A DNA stretch of 64,000 bases, from contig JAAOOA010001601.1 in the NCBI GenBank assembly GCA_012861695.1, positions 46,670 through 110,669 on the forward strand. The letters are read 5' to 3'. The notes below the pieces were generated by a model. That model saw nothing but the letters and a program-made list of their open reading frames with translations, searched no databases and had not been told where the DNA came from. Positions 33,345 through 46,580 of the stretch are shown here, in pieces. The stretch comes from Trematomus loennbergii (Eukaryota; Chordata; Actinopteri; Perciformes; Nototheniidae). Within the stretch, counting starts at the first letter, position 1, and every line of letters starts with the position of its first letter. Position numbers and translations under genes: made by a program.

Positions 33345-34171
33345 CTGCTGTCTTTCTGCTGACACAACCTCAAACTCATACCTGAGTTCTGTTGTGTTGT
33401 CTCATCGATACAAACGCCTCGCTTTATACTCTTACATTACACTCAAAACAAACAAACAGAAGAACAGAAGCTCAATGTTCCCTGTGTGACTTTAACGTTT
33501 ACAACGTGACGCAGGAGTTCCTTCCCTGTTCCGGTCAGACCGGTCTGACATCAAACTGCTGCTGGTGGAGAAACGGCTCACCAGCCTCCAGGCTCCGTTA
33601 TTTATTTCCTGCTACATCTTAGCAAGAGATGCCTTTTTCATTTTGTACAAGTACACCTTTTTCAGCTCTGGTTTCAATGTCCTCCCGGCTTTATGGTCTA
33701 AAAAGTGTTGCAGCAGTTTACATCACTCTCTGAAGAACAAGAAGACATTTATTTTACCTTTTATTACTTTAAACTCAATGCTTACATTTAAAATGTACAA
33801 ACTACGGTGGCCGGTAGGTAGGTGCAATCGCGCTACATCGGCCCAAACACTTGGAGTAACGTGCTGCAGCTTCAAAAACGATGAAACATATTAACAGCAA
33901 TGTGCCAACACACATGTGAATGAAGAGAAATCTACACCAACCTGACGAAACATGAGCAGGGTTACTAAAAGAGCTGCATCAGCTAAAAGGCTTTCACATG
34001 TTTTTCTGAAAATAAATGAGAAAATCTGAATTTATTGCATTTTTCTTGATCCTCCAGATAAATACAATATTTATAAAAAAATTCAAATATCTTGTTTCAG
34101 AAAAATAATTTAGAGATATTTTTATTATTAAAAACAAAAGACTGAGATTTTCACTTGTGTCCTCTTAGCTC
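33345..34171. other. intergenic spacer before unit A copy 2
   Basis: A short coding-like stretch at about 33510-33610 reads RSDIKLLLVEKRLTSLQAPL in one frame; its parent gene is not recognised. The end (34000-34140) is AT-rich and resembles the repeat that precedes the other TRIM copies. No gene otherwise. Confidence 0.35.
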
Positions 34172-34764
34172 TTTTATTAACAAGAAAAACTCCAACATTT
34201 TATTTTGTACAGACATGTAAATGTGGCACTCATCTCACATCTTGAACATAGAAACACAATTTATTACAAACTCAACCTGTTAGCTTTTCTTTGAATGTGT
34301 TTTATTTCCTTCTTCAAACTTTCATTGATGCATTCAACACATTGAGACTTAGTCAAAAATAAAAGACATTTAGAATAAAATATCTACAATGAAAGAAGCT
34401 CTGGTGCTTTCTCTCTCTCATGCTTTACAAGAGAAACAACAACATACAAATACATCAATATCGATATTCAACAAATATTTAGAGCAAAGTTTACATTTCC
34501 ATGCAGAGAAATATGAGTTGAGGTTAACAGAAATCCTCCTGAGCAGTGACAGCCTCCATGGCTAAACAGACACAGGAAGGAGCGCCGCCTAAAGAAACTC
34601 CAACATCTACAGAACAACTCGTGAGAAGATGTTAAAGCACATCCCATAATGTTTGATTGACAGCTGATCTCTGTGCAGTGAAGACATGAACAATCAGCTC
34701 TCAGCAACAATGATGGACACACAATGAGTTTAAGAAGTAGAAGAGTTCCTCAAATGACTTCAGG
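34172..34764 (-). other. TRIM copy 3, 3' untranslated region
   Basis: Same 3' UTR as copy 1, including the ctttGaatg variant. AATAAA on the minus strand lies close to its left end. Confidence 0.75.
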
Positions 34765-36411
34765 CTATTTCAGTTTACAAAACTCAGCTGTGTCTCCATA
34801 CATAAACCAAACTCCAGCATGTAGCGGCTGAGTGAATGTGGTCTGGACTCTGTGGAGGAGAGTCATGGTTTCAGAGATGCTGTAGAAGGACAGAATACCT
34901 GCTCTGTGATCCAGGTACACTCCTACTCTGGAGGACAGAGGACCTGAGACGGAGTTTGATACTGTTGTAACGAAATAATAACTGTTTTGGTTACACTCTA
35001 AGGACCAAGATTTGTCATTGCGTCCAAATCCAATCTTCCACCCTGCTCTGCTGATATTCTTGTATGCGACTGCTACATCAACTTCTCTCCTCTCCACTCC
35101 ACCTCCCAGTAACAGCGTCCAGTCAGACTCTCTCTACTCAGGACCTGAGAACAACGTGAATCTGTCTGGGTGACTAGAATAAGACTGATTGTTGTCCATG
35201 CGTGTTGCTTTTCTGCTCCCCTCAGATAATAACAGCAGTGTGTGCTGTGTTTGGATCCAGAGTGATCTCCTGTGAATATTTTAAGAACCCAGCTCTGGTG
35301 GTGGGCTCTGCTGCTGACAGTAAAACATCCACTTCAGTCATGAGACGTTTGTCCATTCCTCTCTCAGGACGTCCTGTAGTTTGTCTCTGACTGCTGACAG
35401 GGCCGCCGTCACGTCCTCAAAGTAGCTCAGAGGACGGATGTTGATGCTGGATGAGTGTGTAGGTTCACTGAGGGCTGACAGTGAGGGGTAGCTGAGCAGA
35501 AACTGGTTGTGATCCTCTGTGTGAGACAGCAGCTTCAGCTCAGCGTCTCTCCTCTTCAGCTCAGCCATCTCCTGCTCCAGCTTCTCCTGAAGCTCTTTGA
35601 CTCGACTCACTTCACTCTTCTGCTGGGATCTGACCTGCTGCTTCACATCAGAGCTTCTTTTCTCCATGAGACGGATCAGCTCAGTGAACATCTTCTCACT
35701 GTCCTCCACTGCTTTATCAGCAGAGCCATTGACGGCCTCCACCTCCTGCTGAAGCAGCTTCACCTCCTTCTCTCTGTCCTGGATTCTCTGCTGGATGTTT
35801 AGTCGACTCCCCTCCAGCTCTCTCTGCCTCTCAGTCCTTTCTGCAGCAGCTGACACTGTGTCGTGGCCTTTGTGTTCGTCCACAGAGCAGAGATAACAGA
35901 TACACTGCTGATCAGTGCGGCAGAACATCTTCATCACCTCGTCGTGACGAGAGCAGATGTTCTCCTGGAGCTTCTTGGAGGGCTCCACCAGCTTGTGTTT
36001 TTTAAGACATAATTCATTATGACACTGGAGGTGTTTGTCACAATAAGAGGCCAGACACACGAGGCAGGACTTACAGGCTCTCAGTTTTCTCCCAGTGCAG
36101 ACATCACAGGCCACATCTTCAGCTCCAGCATAGCAGTGATCAGCAGGAGCAGCTTGGAGTCCAGTCTTCTTCAGCTCCTCCACTAAAGCTGCTAACATGG
36201 TGTTTTTCAGCAGGACAGGCCTCGGTGTGAAGCTCTGCCTACACTGAGGGCAGCTGTGGATCTTCTTCTCATCCTCTCCATCCCAGAAGCCTTTAATACA
36301 CTTCATGCAGTAGCTGTGTCCACAGGTAGTCGTCACCGGATCCTTCAGTAGATCCAGACAGATCGAACAAGAGAAGGTTTCCCGGTCCAGCTGAACTCCT
36401 TTCTGCGCCAT
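34765..36411 (-). CDS. finTRIM/TRIM16-like protein, copy 3 (RBCC part intact)
   Basis: This copy has the longest clean frame. From the ATG at 36411 it runs without interruption through RING (with DPVTTTCGH where the others have DPVAIPCGH), B-box1, B-box2 and the whole coiled coil to about 35338, some 357 codons. The segment between the B-boxes (HLQCHNELCLKKHKLV) is in frame only here. The first break is one base at the start of PRY (acttcagtcatgagacg, near 35340). Further 1-2 nt deficits relative to copy 5 occur in SPRY near 35235, 35150 and 35085. If real, the product would be an RBCC protein lacking SPRY. The promoter region upstream of 36411 is free of the insertions seen at copies 1, 2 and 4. 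Confidence 0.94.
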
Positions 36412-36814
36412 TTCCCCTCTCAGTGGCAGCGAGTGTCTGAGTTTCACTTCCTGAAACCTGAAACTATGTGAGCTGTGATCTGAACAGCATGTGTGTGTGC
36501 AGTGAATGTGGCCTATCAGCTCTTGTGCTTTACCCACATGTTGGTTACACCCATCCTCCTCAGTGTGGATCTAAAGGGGAGGAGCCAGGAAATACAGAGT
36601 GGAGCTGGCTGTGTCTGAGAGCAGGAAGAAGAGGGAGGGCTCATCAAACTCTGACTCATTCCAGCAGGAGGAGCAGCGCTGACACTCTGAACTGTTTCCT
36701 CATTCACAAACGGAGCCTCGCTTACAACCTGCTCTACATTTGAAAACAGTCTTCAGCTGTAAAATTTGTTTTAAATTCAGGCTTTTGTAGCACACAGCTC
36801 CACACTCATGGTGG
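36412..36814. other. TRIM3 upstream region (uninterrupted version)
   Basis: Contains the GGAAGTGAAA motif (36442-36451, minus strand), then the conserved upstream sequence. It serves as the empty-site reference for insertions at copies 1 (2301, 3147), 2 (12241) and 4 (44918, 50268). Confidence 0.7.
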
Positions 36815-38406
36815 CAGTGGTGAAAGAAGTACTCAGATATTCTACTAAAGTAAAAGTAGAAATACTACAGGGTAAACATACTGTGTAACAAGTAAAAGTA
36901 CAAAAGCATTGGTATCAAATATACTTTAAGTACCAAAAGTAAAAGTACTCCTTATGCATAATGGCCCTTTTCAGAATCGTATATATATATATATGAGTTA
37001 CTATAATGATTATTGATGTGTTTTTCACAGTTAGTAAATGTAGAGCTAATTTGAGCAACTGTATGTCCTGCTGCTGGATATCTTATCCTATAAATATCTG
37101 TCAAAGTGTATTTAATAACTGATTTATATTTTGAATGATCTACTAATCTATATCTAACTAGTAACTAAAAGCTGTCGAGTAGAAGTATAAAGCAGCATAA
37201 ACTGAGACATATTGGCATCAAAAAATAGTTAAAGTACCAAAAGTAAAAGTACTTACTGCGCCCAATGTCCCATTTTAGAATCTTATATTGAATTACTGGA
37301 TTCTTTCATTTTGTTTACGTTAATGTGTTCATCACAGCTGTTAAAAGTGGAGCAAGGTTTACTTTATATACTGCTGCTGGATATCTTATAATAATAATAA
37401 TAATTATATATCACTGTTTATTCATATTTTGTTTAATCTAATCATTTGTATTTGTAAAGTAACTAGTAACTCATTTTGTCAAATAAATGCAATGCTTTCT
37501 GCGGTCATGACTACTTCACTTTGACTGTGGTCTTTTTCAGCTCTTTAATGAATAAGAAAACCCCCTGCAGTCGTATATTTTCCAGACCTGAGGTGGTTTA
37601 CAAATATCTCCTGAAAATGAATTCACAAGGCAGTAAAAACTGAAAATCCATGCTTTTTCCTCATGACTTCTTTCAGTCAGGTAACACAGTATCTGGGATG
37701 CATTGTCTTCAAACTGTTAACTCTGTATGTAAGGACTCCACGGTGCAGACCCATGGAGAGAAATCAAGTGTAGTGATTGTCTCTGGTGCTCCAATGTATA
37801 GTAAATGCTCTTCAGCCACCCTTGGAACAAACTCCCAGCAGCTTCACATCTGATAATCACCACCGGACAGGTCAGGAATTATATTCTATTCTATTTTATT
37901 GTAGTGTATGAGTTTGAGATTGTGCACTATATACTCAACATGTTAGGTACAAACCATTTACGGTTAAACAGAAAAGGTTCAAATCCCCTGTTACCTGTAA
38001 GAAACTAAACTAACTAAAGCTCAGAATTGTTAAACAGAGGATTGGCATTCATATCATCTGACACCATATCTGTCTGCATGCCATATCCCGCATTAACCAC
38101 AGAGTAGCAGCGTTGCCTCTTAACCCATTCATATACCACCCTTTATGTATACAGTCTATGATTCCAGCAAATTAAACTAAAAGCATTAGATTCCTCACTA
38201 AACTCTGTTCCTCAGATCAGGGGAATGTTTTATGAGTGGCATTAAACTGCAGTCTGATCTCATGTGAACTTCAGGCATGTGGTTTGGGTTGAGGTGAGGT
38301 TAAGTATAAAGTAGCATAAAATGAAAGCACTGAAGTAAAGTACACACGTCAAAAAATACTCAAGTAAAATACTTGAGTAAATGTACTTAGTTACTTTCCA
38401 CCACTG
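36815..38406. mobile_element. old hAT-like repeat, unit A copy 2
   Basis: Same element as 4303-5720, with both CAGTGGTG-type ends. It includes TA and TAA microsatellites and the orphan exon-like segment at 37677-37870, which here has lost two bases (ttcagccaccc versus ttcagccccaccc). Confidence 0.5.
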
Positions 38407-38567
38407 ACCACCACACAATAAGACTGTAAGTTAACACCACCATGTGCAATGTATAATATCCACTCATGTAACACCATTGTACATGTGTGAAACGAAAAGG
38501 GATTTTGTATTGTTATATCTGATTCTAAAAGCATCCAAGTGATTTCCTCCTGCATAATCCCGTGTCC

Positions 38568-38581
38568 CCACTAGGTGGCGG
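38568..38581 (+). promoter_or_regulatory. CTCF-like motif, unit A copy 2
   Basis: Identical to 5883-5896, in the same position upstream of the second rabggtb copy. Confidence 0.45.
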
Positions 38582-38663
38582 TAATGCGCATCTTAACCAG
38601 TTTGACAGCCACCAAAAGAAACAGAAGAAGAAGAAGTAGCCTGATCATGCTAACATCTCCAGA

Positions 38664-41600
38664 ATGGTAACCGGTTATCATGTTGTAAATGTCATCGTTA
38701 CTCAGCTTATTTTTATATAATAATACAGCCGAAATGCATTAACATGTCCACTTATCTCGTTATGTTCAGCTTTAGCGTTACATTGACAGCTTACCTGTGA
38801 AAACAGCTAACATAAGTAAAGTGGTTAGCATCAGAGTTAGCATGTAGCTCAATGATACCAAAACAACTGCAATTTTCACTAATTTCGCTACATAATATTA
38901 GTCATTTTCAGGCTTGACACGCAGGTTGTGGTTGTATATCATTGAAACAAGGTCATTTAGAAAATGTCCCATGTTTAAAATATATAATACACTGTAGTAT
39001 GTCATATATTCATTGTCTTAAGTTTCTTTTGAGCTTTTTAGGTTATTATTTGTATATTTTCTTTGTTTATGTTTGCACCACCATACACCAAAGCTAATTC
39101 TTGTTTATGTAAACGTGTAAAACACTTGATTCTGATTCTGATAAGTATTGTGGTGATGTGTTCAATGTCAGGGTACCCAAGTGAAAGATGTCATCATTAA
39201 GCCTGACGCCCCCAGCTCTCTGCTGCTGGACAAACATGCAGACTACATCGCTGCCTACGGCTCCAAAAAGGATGACTATGTGAGTAAAAGGACATTTTGT
39301 AGGATTAATTGATGTTTTTTTAGGAGTGTATATTTTAGTTCCCAGGGTCCTATGTTCCCCAAGTGTATTTTATCTTTATATGACACATGAAGGACACTTT
39401 TTAGAGGAATTCATGTGTTAAGCAATGCTTTTTTGGCCATTGTTAAATATTCGATGTATGTTTTTCATGGTCAATAAGTTGAAATCACCCACCTTCAGCT
39501 AAAAGCAAACTGATCTACTCTTTGAAACAGACACCATCAAATGTGCAGATATACCACAGCATGTCAGCAATTCTTCTTGTCATATTCACTCATTCGTCTA
39601 CATAATATGACTTTACTCCGCATCGGTTTTGACCCACCATTTTTTTTCCTGAACATATTTTGACTGTAATAACTGCATTCAAAACTCTCACTTCAATTTC
39701 CTTGCTTGATCTGTGAATGGCCTTACCAACCTCTTCCAACATTGTTAAGTAAAGAGAATAATGCTAAGGCTAGTCTTGGATCCAAGGAACATTCATTCTG
39801 GAAAAAAAACACTAAAATCTCCTAAATTGTCTTTACCACAGACCAGGGATTTAACCAAAAACCCATAAAAAAATCCCATAGATTTTGAGATGAGGGACCC
39901 ATAAGTGCAATAATGCTGACTCATTCCCGGGTTTTTGGACTCATTCCTGCTGCACTGTTTATCTTTCCTGTTTGTTTGTGTTTGTCCAGAGGCCTGTACT
40001 ACGAAGCCGGATTTTCGCTTAGCCGGCTGACTTCAGGGAAAACTCGGGCTTTCCGGTCCTACGACGCTGGTTCTCTTTTTAGCGGGCTAGATCTCCATGG
40101 TAACTTATGCTGAGCGGCTAACCTCCTCGGAGGAGGTTAGGTTGCAGGCTAAGAGATCAACTCAGTGAAAGCACCGCCTGCTGACCAATCAGAGCTCCGT
40201 GTGCGGAGTTTAAAGCTATCAAGTCATATTACAGGATAGAGGAAATACAGAAAAACTGCCGTTGCAGGAAAGACGGCCGGCAAAAATCAACTGACTGTGT
40301 GAACGTGAAAATTAATAGAATATCCCCTCCCATCTTCAGAGCAATCTGACTATTATAACATTAGCGTTAAGAAAGCTTACTTAAATATCTGCCACAACAT
40401 AAGTAACCGGATCAGAGTAACATTAAGTACAGTCCGCGGCACTGTGAGTGCAGACGTCGATGTGTCCCATTATCATTCATATCATATCACATCATAATGT
40501 ATCATATATTTCCTTATTTGAGTCAGCTTCTTGAGCCGTATCTGGCCGTGCAACACTCACAGTGTCACATACTGTATGCAGAAGTATTATTTTAAGCAAC
40601 ACATTAAGTTGACGAAACACTCGAGTCAAATGTAATTAAAGTCAGATCCACTCGTGTCTTACGGGGCAGTGATTTCATAAACCTGTTAATGTACGCATTC
40701 AAACACTTTTTCTTTTACCAGCTGTATTCACCTTGCAGGTGCAGCTATGTGGCTTTTATCCTGGATAAAGTGTTTAAGTCATGGATGTTTAAAGTTTAAC
40801 TTCTTCATATTTGACTAATATTAAAGTTCACTTTTCATTCAGGAAGTATGACGCTGCGCTGTCAGTGCGCTTGTCCATGTTTGAGATTGGTCGAATGCTC
40901 CAAATACCACCCCTTTCATGTGAACGCGCACCTAACTAGATAGGACACGGCTGGCTTGAGCGATCCACTTGATAACCAGCGTCGTAGTACAGCTTAGCGA
41001 GAGCGCGTATGTTTTGGATTGGGCCAACCGGCTAACTCAAACATATCCAGGTTAGGAAAATCCGGCTTCGTAGTACAGGCCTCAGGAGTACACACTGTCA
41101 GAGTACCTGCGGATGAGCGGCATCTACTGGGGGCTGACGGTGATGGACCTGATGGCGCAGCTGCCCCGGATGAACCGGCCGGAGATCGTAGACTTCATCA
41201 AATCCTGTCAGCACGAGTGTGGAGGCCTCAGCGCCAGCATCGGACACGACCCCCACCTGCTCTACACCCTCAGCGCCGTGCAGGTGACTCCTCAGACAGC
41301 CAACAGGAAATGTGACAGATTGCTAAACCTATTCTTGTTTTTCTCATCAACTTCTGTGGATGAGAGAAGTTGGAAATGTCGCCAACAAACGAAAAAAATA
41401 GTATACTTTGCTTTGATTCAAAGTTGATGCAAGCAGACATTTTAAGTATGTTTTAATGGATTTAGTTCCTGGAGGACACACAGAACTATACAATAATTTA
41501 GTTTCTTAAAGATTGTATTTATCTTTCTCTTTCTCTCTCTAGCAGCCTCAGTACCCAAATCCTTTCAGTCTATTTACTGTTTTACTCCTGTCTTCAGATC

Positions 41601-41669
41601 CTGTGCTTGTACGACAGTGTGGATGCTCTCGATGTGGACAAAGTGGTGGAGTACATCAAAGGGCTGCAG
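38664..41669 (+). pseudogene. rabggtb: geranylgeranyl transferase type-2 subunit beta, 5' half only, copy 2
   Basis: Exons 38664-38666, 39172-39279 (108 nt), 41086-41283 (198 nt) and 41598-41669 (72 nt) join in frame to ~127 residues; exon 2 is intact here (GGCTCCAAAAAGGATGAC), unlike copy 1. All splice donors are GT and acceptors AG. The N-terminal helices are present; the later alpha-alpha barrel repeats with the zinc ligands are not. The exon-4 frame continues into the foreign tail to a stop at 41816, so a spliced message would encode about 175 residues. The exon-3 acceptor carries the same transposon as copy 1. A truncated duplicate, possibly transcribed, not a working enzyme. Confidence 0.88.
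39990..41082. mobile_element. TIR element at the rabggtb exon-3 acceptor (copy 2)
   Basis: Orthologous to 7298-8382, with CAG on both sides (39987-39989, 41083-41085) and the AGGCCTGTACTACGAAGCCG inverted termini. Confidence 0.75.
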
Positions 41670-42551
41670 ATAAAGATGCCAAAGCAGGAGATGCTGAACA
41701 GGAGACAGTTTCAGGCAGATCTAGCATCCTCTCTCATCCTGGTAACAATGCTTTTCTGCTTTTCTGAAATACAGAAGAGGATTAGGACCACATGTGGATT
41801 TATCTTTTGGACCTGACCAAAACTGATTTTTTCTTTTGAGTAATAAATCAAAATTCTTACTTAAATCTCAGATCTATGAAAACTAATTCTGAAGGTTTTC
41901 ATGAAATAAATAAAATATATTTTAAGAAAAAGTCAGATTTCTGAGATTTTCTTTAAAAAAATTGAAAATCTGAATTTCTTTTGTAAAAATTTTTTTTTAA
42001 TCAGAATTCTGACTTTCACTAGTAAAGAACATGTTGAGGTCTGACCAAAGTGATTTTTTTCTAACTTTAATCTCAGATTTCTGTAATTTCATTAAAAAAA
42101 AGGAATAAAAAAATATATTTATTCTGAATTCTGAGATTTTCAGAAAAAAAATGTTCTTAAGAAAAAGATTTATTAAAAATATTCTGAATTCTGACTTGTT
42201 TCTCAATATTCTGACTAAAATCTTGAAACATAAAAAAATATCACTTTAGTTCAGATCTCACATTTCTCCACATGTTCCTAACCCTCTTCCATAGACGTTT
42301 CGTCCTCTCCATTCTTTGGTGTAAATAAATGCACTTGTGTTCACTTTCCCCCCCGACTCTCTCAATGTTATTTGTTGTCGTGTGTTACTGTCTCCTTTTT
42401 TGTCCTAGAGCTTATTGGGGACGTAGCAGTAAAACAAGAACTACATGTATTAAAAATTCAACTCAACTTAGTGCAGCTTCACTGGAGAGGAGAGATCATT
42501 CATTTTAAGATTACAAACAAAGACTGAGATTTTCACTTGTGTCCTCTTAGC
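41670..42551. other. rabggtb foreign tail, AT-rich repeat and spacer (unit A copy 2)
   Basis: Tail to the stop at 41816, AATAAA at 41842-41847, then the TCTGAGATTTTC-type AT-rich block to about 42240 and a spacer identical to that before TRIM copy 2. No gene. Confidence 0.5.
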
Positions 42552-43146
42552 TCTTTTATTAACAAGAAAAACTCCAACATTTTATTTTGTACAGACATGT
42601 AAATGTGGCACTCATCTCACATCTTGAACATAGAAACACAATTTATTACAAACTCAACCTGTTAGCTTTTCTTTTAATGTGTTTTATTTCCTTCTTCAAA
42701 CTTTCATTGATGCATTCAACACATTGAGACTTAGTCAAAAATAAAAGACATTTAGAATAAAATATCTACAATGAAAGAAGCTCTGGTGCTTTCTCTCTCT
42801 CATGCTTTACAAGAGAAACAACAACATACAAATACATCAATATCGATATTCAACAAATATTTAGAGCAAAGTTTACATTTCCATGCAGAGAAATATGAGT
42901 TGAGGTTAACAGAAATCCTCCTGAGCAGTGACAGCCTCCATGGCTAAACAGACACAGGAAGGAGCGCCGCCTAAAGAAACTCCAACATCTACAGAACAAC
43001 TCGTGAGAAGATGTTAAAGCACATCCCATAATGTTTGATTGACAGCTGATCTCTGTGCAGTGAAGACATGAACAATCAGCTCTCAGCAACAATGATGGAC
43101 ACACAATGAGTTTAAGAAGTAGAAGAGTTCCTCAAATGACTTCAGG
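42552..43146 (-). other. TRIM copy 4, 3' untranslated region
   Basis: Same as copy 2, with the ctttTaatg variant. Confidence 0.75.
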
Positions 43147-44787
43147 CTATTTCAGTTTACAAAACTCAGCTGTGGTTCCATCATAAAGCCAAACTCCAGC
43201 ATGTAGCGGCTGAGTGAATGTGGTCTGGACTCTGTGGAGGAGAGTCATGGTTTCAGAGATGCTGTAGAAGGACAGAATACCTGCTCTGTGATCCAGGTAC
43301 ACTCCTACTCTGGAGGACAGGACCTGAGACGGGAGTTTTGATATTGTTGTAACGAAATAATAACTGTTTTGTTTACACTCTAAGGACCAAGATTTGTCAT
43401 TGAGTCCAAATCCACTTCCACTCCCTGCTCTGCTGATATTCTTGTATGCGACTGCTACAGAAACTCTCCCCTCTCCACTCCACCTCCCAGTAACAACGTC
43501 CAGTCAGACTCTCTCTACTCAGGACCTGAACCATATAGTGAATCTGTCTGGGTGACTAGAATAAGACTGTTTGTTCCATGAGTGTTGCTTTTCTGCTCCC
43601 CTCAGATAATAACAGATATGTGTATGCTGTGTTTGGATCCAGAGTGATCTCCTGTGAATATTGTAAGAACCCAGCTCTGGTGGTGGGCTCTGCTGCTGAC
43701 AGTAAAACATCCACTTCAGTTGAGACGTTTGTCCATTCCTCTCTCAGGACGTCCTGTAGTTTGTCTCTGACTGCTGACAGGGCCGCCGTCACGTCCTCAA
43801 AGTAGCTCAGAGGACGGATGTTGATGCTGGATGAGTGTGTAGGTTCACTGAGGGCTGACAGTGAGGGGTAGCTGTGCAGAAACTGGTTGTGATCCTCTGT
43901 GTGAGACAGCAGCTTCAGCTCAGCGTCTCTCCTCTTCAGCTCAGCCATCTCCTGCTCCAGCTTCTCCTGAAGCTCTTTGACTCGACTCACTTCACTCTTC
44001 TGCTGGGATCTGACCTGCTGCTTCACATCAGAGCTTCTTTTCTCCATGAGACGGATCAGCTCAGTGAACATCTTCTCACTGTCCTCCACTGCTTTATCAG
44101 CAGAGCCATTGACGGCCTCCACCTCCTGCTGAAGCAGCTTCACCTCCTTCTCTCTGTCCTGGATTCTCTGCTGGATGTTTAGTCGACTCCCCTCCAGCTC
44201 TCTCTGCCTCTCAGTCCTTCTGCAGCAGCTGACACTGTGTCGTGGCCTTTGTGTTCGTCCACAGAGCAGAGATAACAGATACACTGCTGATCAGTGCGGC
44301 AGAACATCTTCATCACCTCGTCGTGACGAGAGCAGATGTTCTCCTGGAGCTTCTTGGAGGGCTCCACCAGCTTGTGTTTTTTAAAGACATCGTAACATAT
44401 GACTGGAGGTGTTTGTCACAATAAGAGGCCAGACACACGACAGGACTTACAGGCTCTCAGTTTTCTCCCAGTGCAGACATCACAGGCCACATCTTCAGCT
44501 CCAGCATAGCAGTGATCAGCAGGAGCAGCTTGGAGTCCAGTCTTCTTCAGCTCCTCCACTAAAGCTGCTAACATGGTGTTTTTCAGCAGGACAGGCCTCG
44601 GTGTGAAGCTCTGCCTACACTGAGGGCAGCTGTGGATCTTCTTCTCATCCTCTCCATCCCAGAAGCCTTTAATACACTTCATGCAGTAGCTGTGTCCACA
44701 GGGAATAGCCACCGGATCCTTCAGTAGATCCAGACAGATCGAACAAGAGAAGGTTTCCCGGTCCAGCTGAACTCCTTTCTGCGCCAT
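43147..44787 (-). CDS. finTRIM/TRIM16-like protein, copy 4 (frame-disrupted)
   Basis: The start is the ATG at 44787. RING and most of B-box1 are open to about 44440, where two bases are missing (cacgacagg versus cacgaggcagg). Other breaks are near 44395 (between the B-boxes) and 44218 (one base in ccttctgc, a position that is T or C in the other copies). The coiled coil and start of PRY (43556-44210) are open, with one codon fewer at the PRY boundary than copies 1 and 5. SPRY has deficits near 43575, 43535 and 43465. A DIRS element starts 131 bp upstream. It is the most disrupted copy, but every break is at a paralogue-variable site. Confidence 0.92.
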
Positions 44788-45163
44788 TTCACTCTCAGTG
44801 GCAGCGAGTGTCTGAGTTTCACTTCCTGAGAGCTGAAACTATGTGAGCTGTGATCTGAACAGCGTGTGTGCAGTGAATGTGGCCTATCAGCTCTTGTTCT
44901 TTACCCACATGTTGGTTATATCTCTCACAGGCTCCGCCCTCTACTGGACTCTATGGGTACTATTCTCTATCATGCTGTGCGTGCTTTCACCTACTGAATT
45001 TACGTAAACGTAGCCGGCCAATCGGGGCGAGCCTACCTGAATGCGCGCGCAGGCCCACAGTATATAAGGTGGCTCCAGCCGCCGCCCCACTATCATTTTT
45101 CTCTTCATACGAGCTGACAACCGAAGAGTTAAATAAACGTACGAAGATTAGAAGAAACGAAAA

Positions 45164-45373
45164 ATGGACTCACCATTACTGGAATCTCGGCCATGCCCCA
45201 CCTGCCTTGGTTTGATCGCGGGCACCGATCTCCACCACCTCTGTAGAGTGTTTGGGGGACCAGGATATGGCCGAGGCGGTGCCATTCACGTTCGCCATTC
45301 CAGCGGGGCGGATGGCTCCGTTTGCCGTTGTCAGGCACTTCCGGGTTCGGTCCATGGAGGTCCACCGCCCTAG
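45164..45373 (+). pseudogene. DIRS ORF1 (gag-like) N-terminal remnant
   Basis: The ATG at 45164 lies about 100 bp after the TATA-like motif. The peptide (MDSPLLESRPCPTCLGLIAG..DLHHLC) has the Cys-rich start typical of fish DIRS ORF1. The frame is lost after about 70 codons, and the rest of ORF1 (to ~46430) is replaced by tandem repeats and non-coding sequence. Confidence 0.6.
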
Positions 45374-45797
45374 GTGATGACCATGGCGGCGGAGCGCAGC
45401 TGCTCCCAGCGGGCAGCAGGCTGGGCAGGGAGCTGAAAAGAGCTCTGCTACGCTACCGCGTGACAGGGTGACTGCAGATAAACACGGGTGTGTTGGGCAT
45501 CTCGCTCATTGCTGGAGATGCCCCCACCTCGCCAGATCAGCGCGATTATTTGTAGCTTGATCGTGGCCGCCGTGTGGTATCCCGGTGAGGGATCACGCCG
45601 CATGACACTTTTCAAAAAGGACCGTGTTGATCTCCTGGGAGCCCCCGTGTTTACGGAAGGGCTCTTTGGATCGGAAAGAACACTGTCCCACACTCCCCGC
45701 CCCCTCTGTAAACTCCAGTATAGGAGCCAGCAGGTGGGCGCGTGCACGTGAGTGGAATAAACCGTAGTGCTGTCAAAGCACTGTGCGGGTTCAAGAG

Positions 45798-46375
45798 AGT
45801 GATGTGTGTGTGAAAAATGCATTCAGTGAGAACGATTGCATTTATCCCAGAGTAAGAGTCATCTCTCTCCACATTCCACATTTCCCCATAATGTCCGTTT
45901 CAAGGAGACGGCATTATGACGACGCGCGCCCCCCCCCCCCGTGAGAGTGGCCGCGGTGCGTTTAGGGACCTCCGCAGAAGAACAGTGCGTTACGTAGTGT
46001 AACTCTAGTTCTAAAGTGATATGTGTGTGTAAAATGCATTCAGTAAAAACGATTGCATTTATCCCAGAGTAAGAGTCATCTCTCTCCGCATTCCACATTT
46101 CCCCATAATGTCCGTTTCAAGGAGACGGCATTATGACGACGCGCGCCCCCCCCGTGAGAGTGGCCGCGGTGCGTTCAGGGACCTCCGCAGAAGAACAGTG
46201 GGTTACGTAGTGTAACTCTAGTTCTTGAGTGATATGTGTGTGTAAATTGCATTCGGTAAAAACGATTGCATTTATCCCAGAGTAAGAGTCATCTCTCTCC
46301 ACATTTTCCACATTTCCCCATAATGTCCGTTTCAAGAGACGGCATTATGACGACGCGCGCCCCCCCCCCCGAGAA
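45798..46375 (+). repeat. ~215-bp tandem repeats inside the DIRS element
   Basis: Two full units and a partial third start near 45799, 46013 and 46231 (gtgatatgtgtgtgtaaa..gcattc). The full units end with gttacgtagtgtaactctag, which resembles the terminal motif gttacgtattgtaaccctag of the element. Each includes a C homopolymer of varying length. Confidence 0.8.
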
Positions 46376-46580
46376 GAAGAAGAAGAAGAAGCTCCGATTA
46401 ATGCTTATTTCTCTCTAAGAGAAAACAGCATTATGGTGGAGCGCGCTCTCTCACGGGAGCATGCCGTGGTGCGTTCAGGGACCTCAGTTAAAAATCGGCT
46501 GTTTTTTTCTCTGAGTGGAAACTACATTATAGAAAAACGGCCCTTTCTGTGTCAGCCCCCCATGGGTCAAACTTCCTTTT

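Noticed and set aside
45798..46375. CRISPR-like array
   Set aside because: Repeats are ~215 bp without short unique spacers and lie inside a DIRS element in vertebrate DNA.
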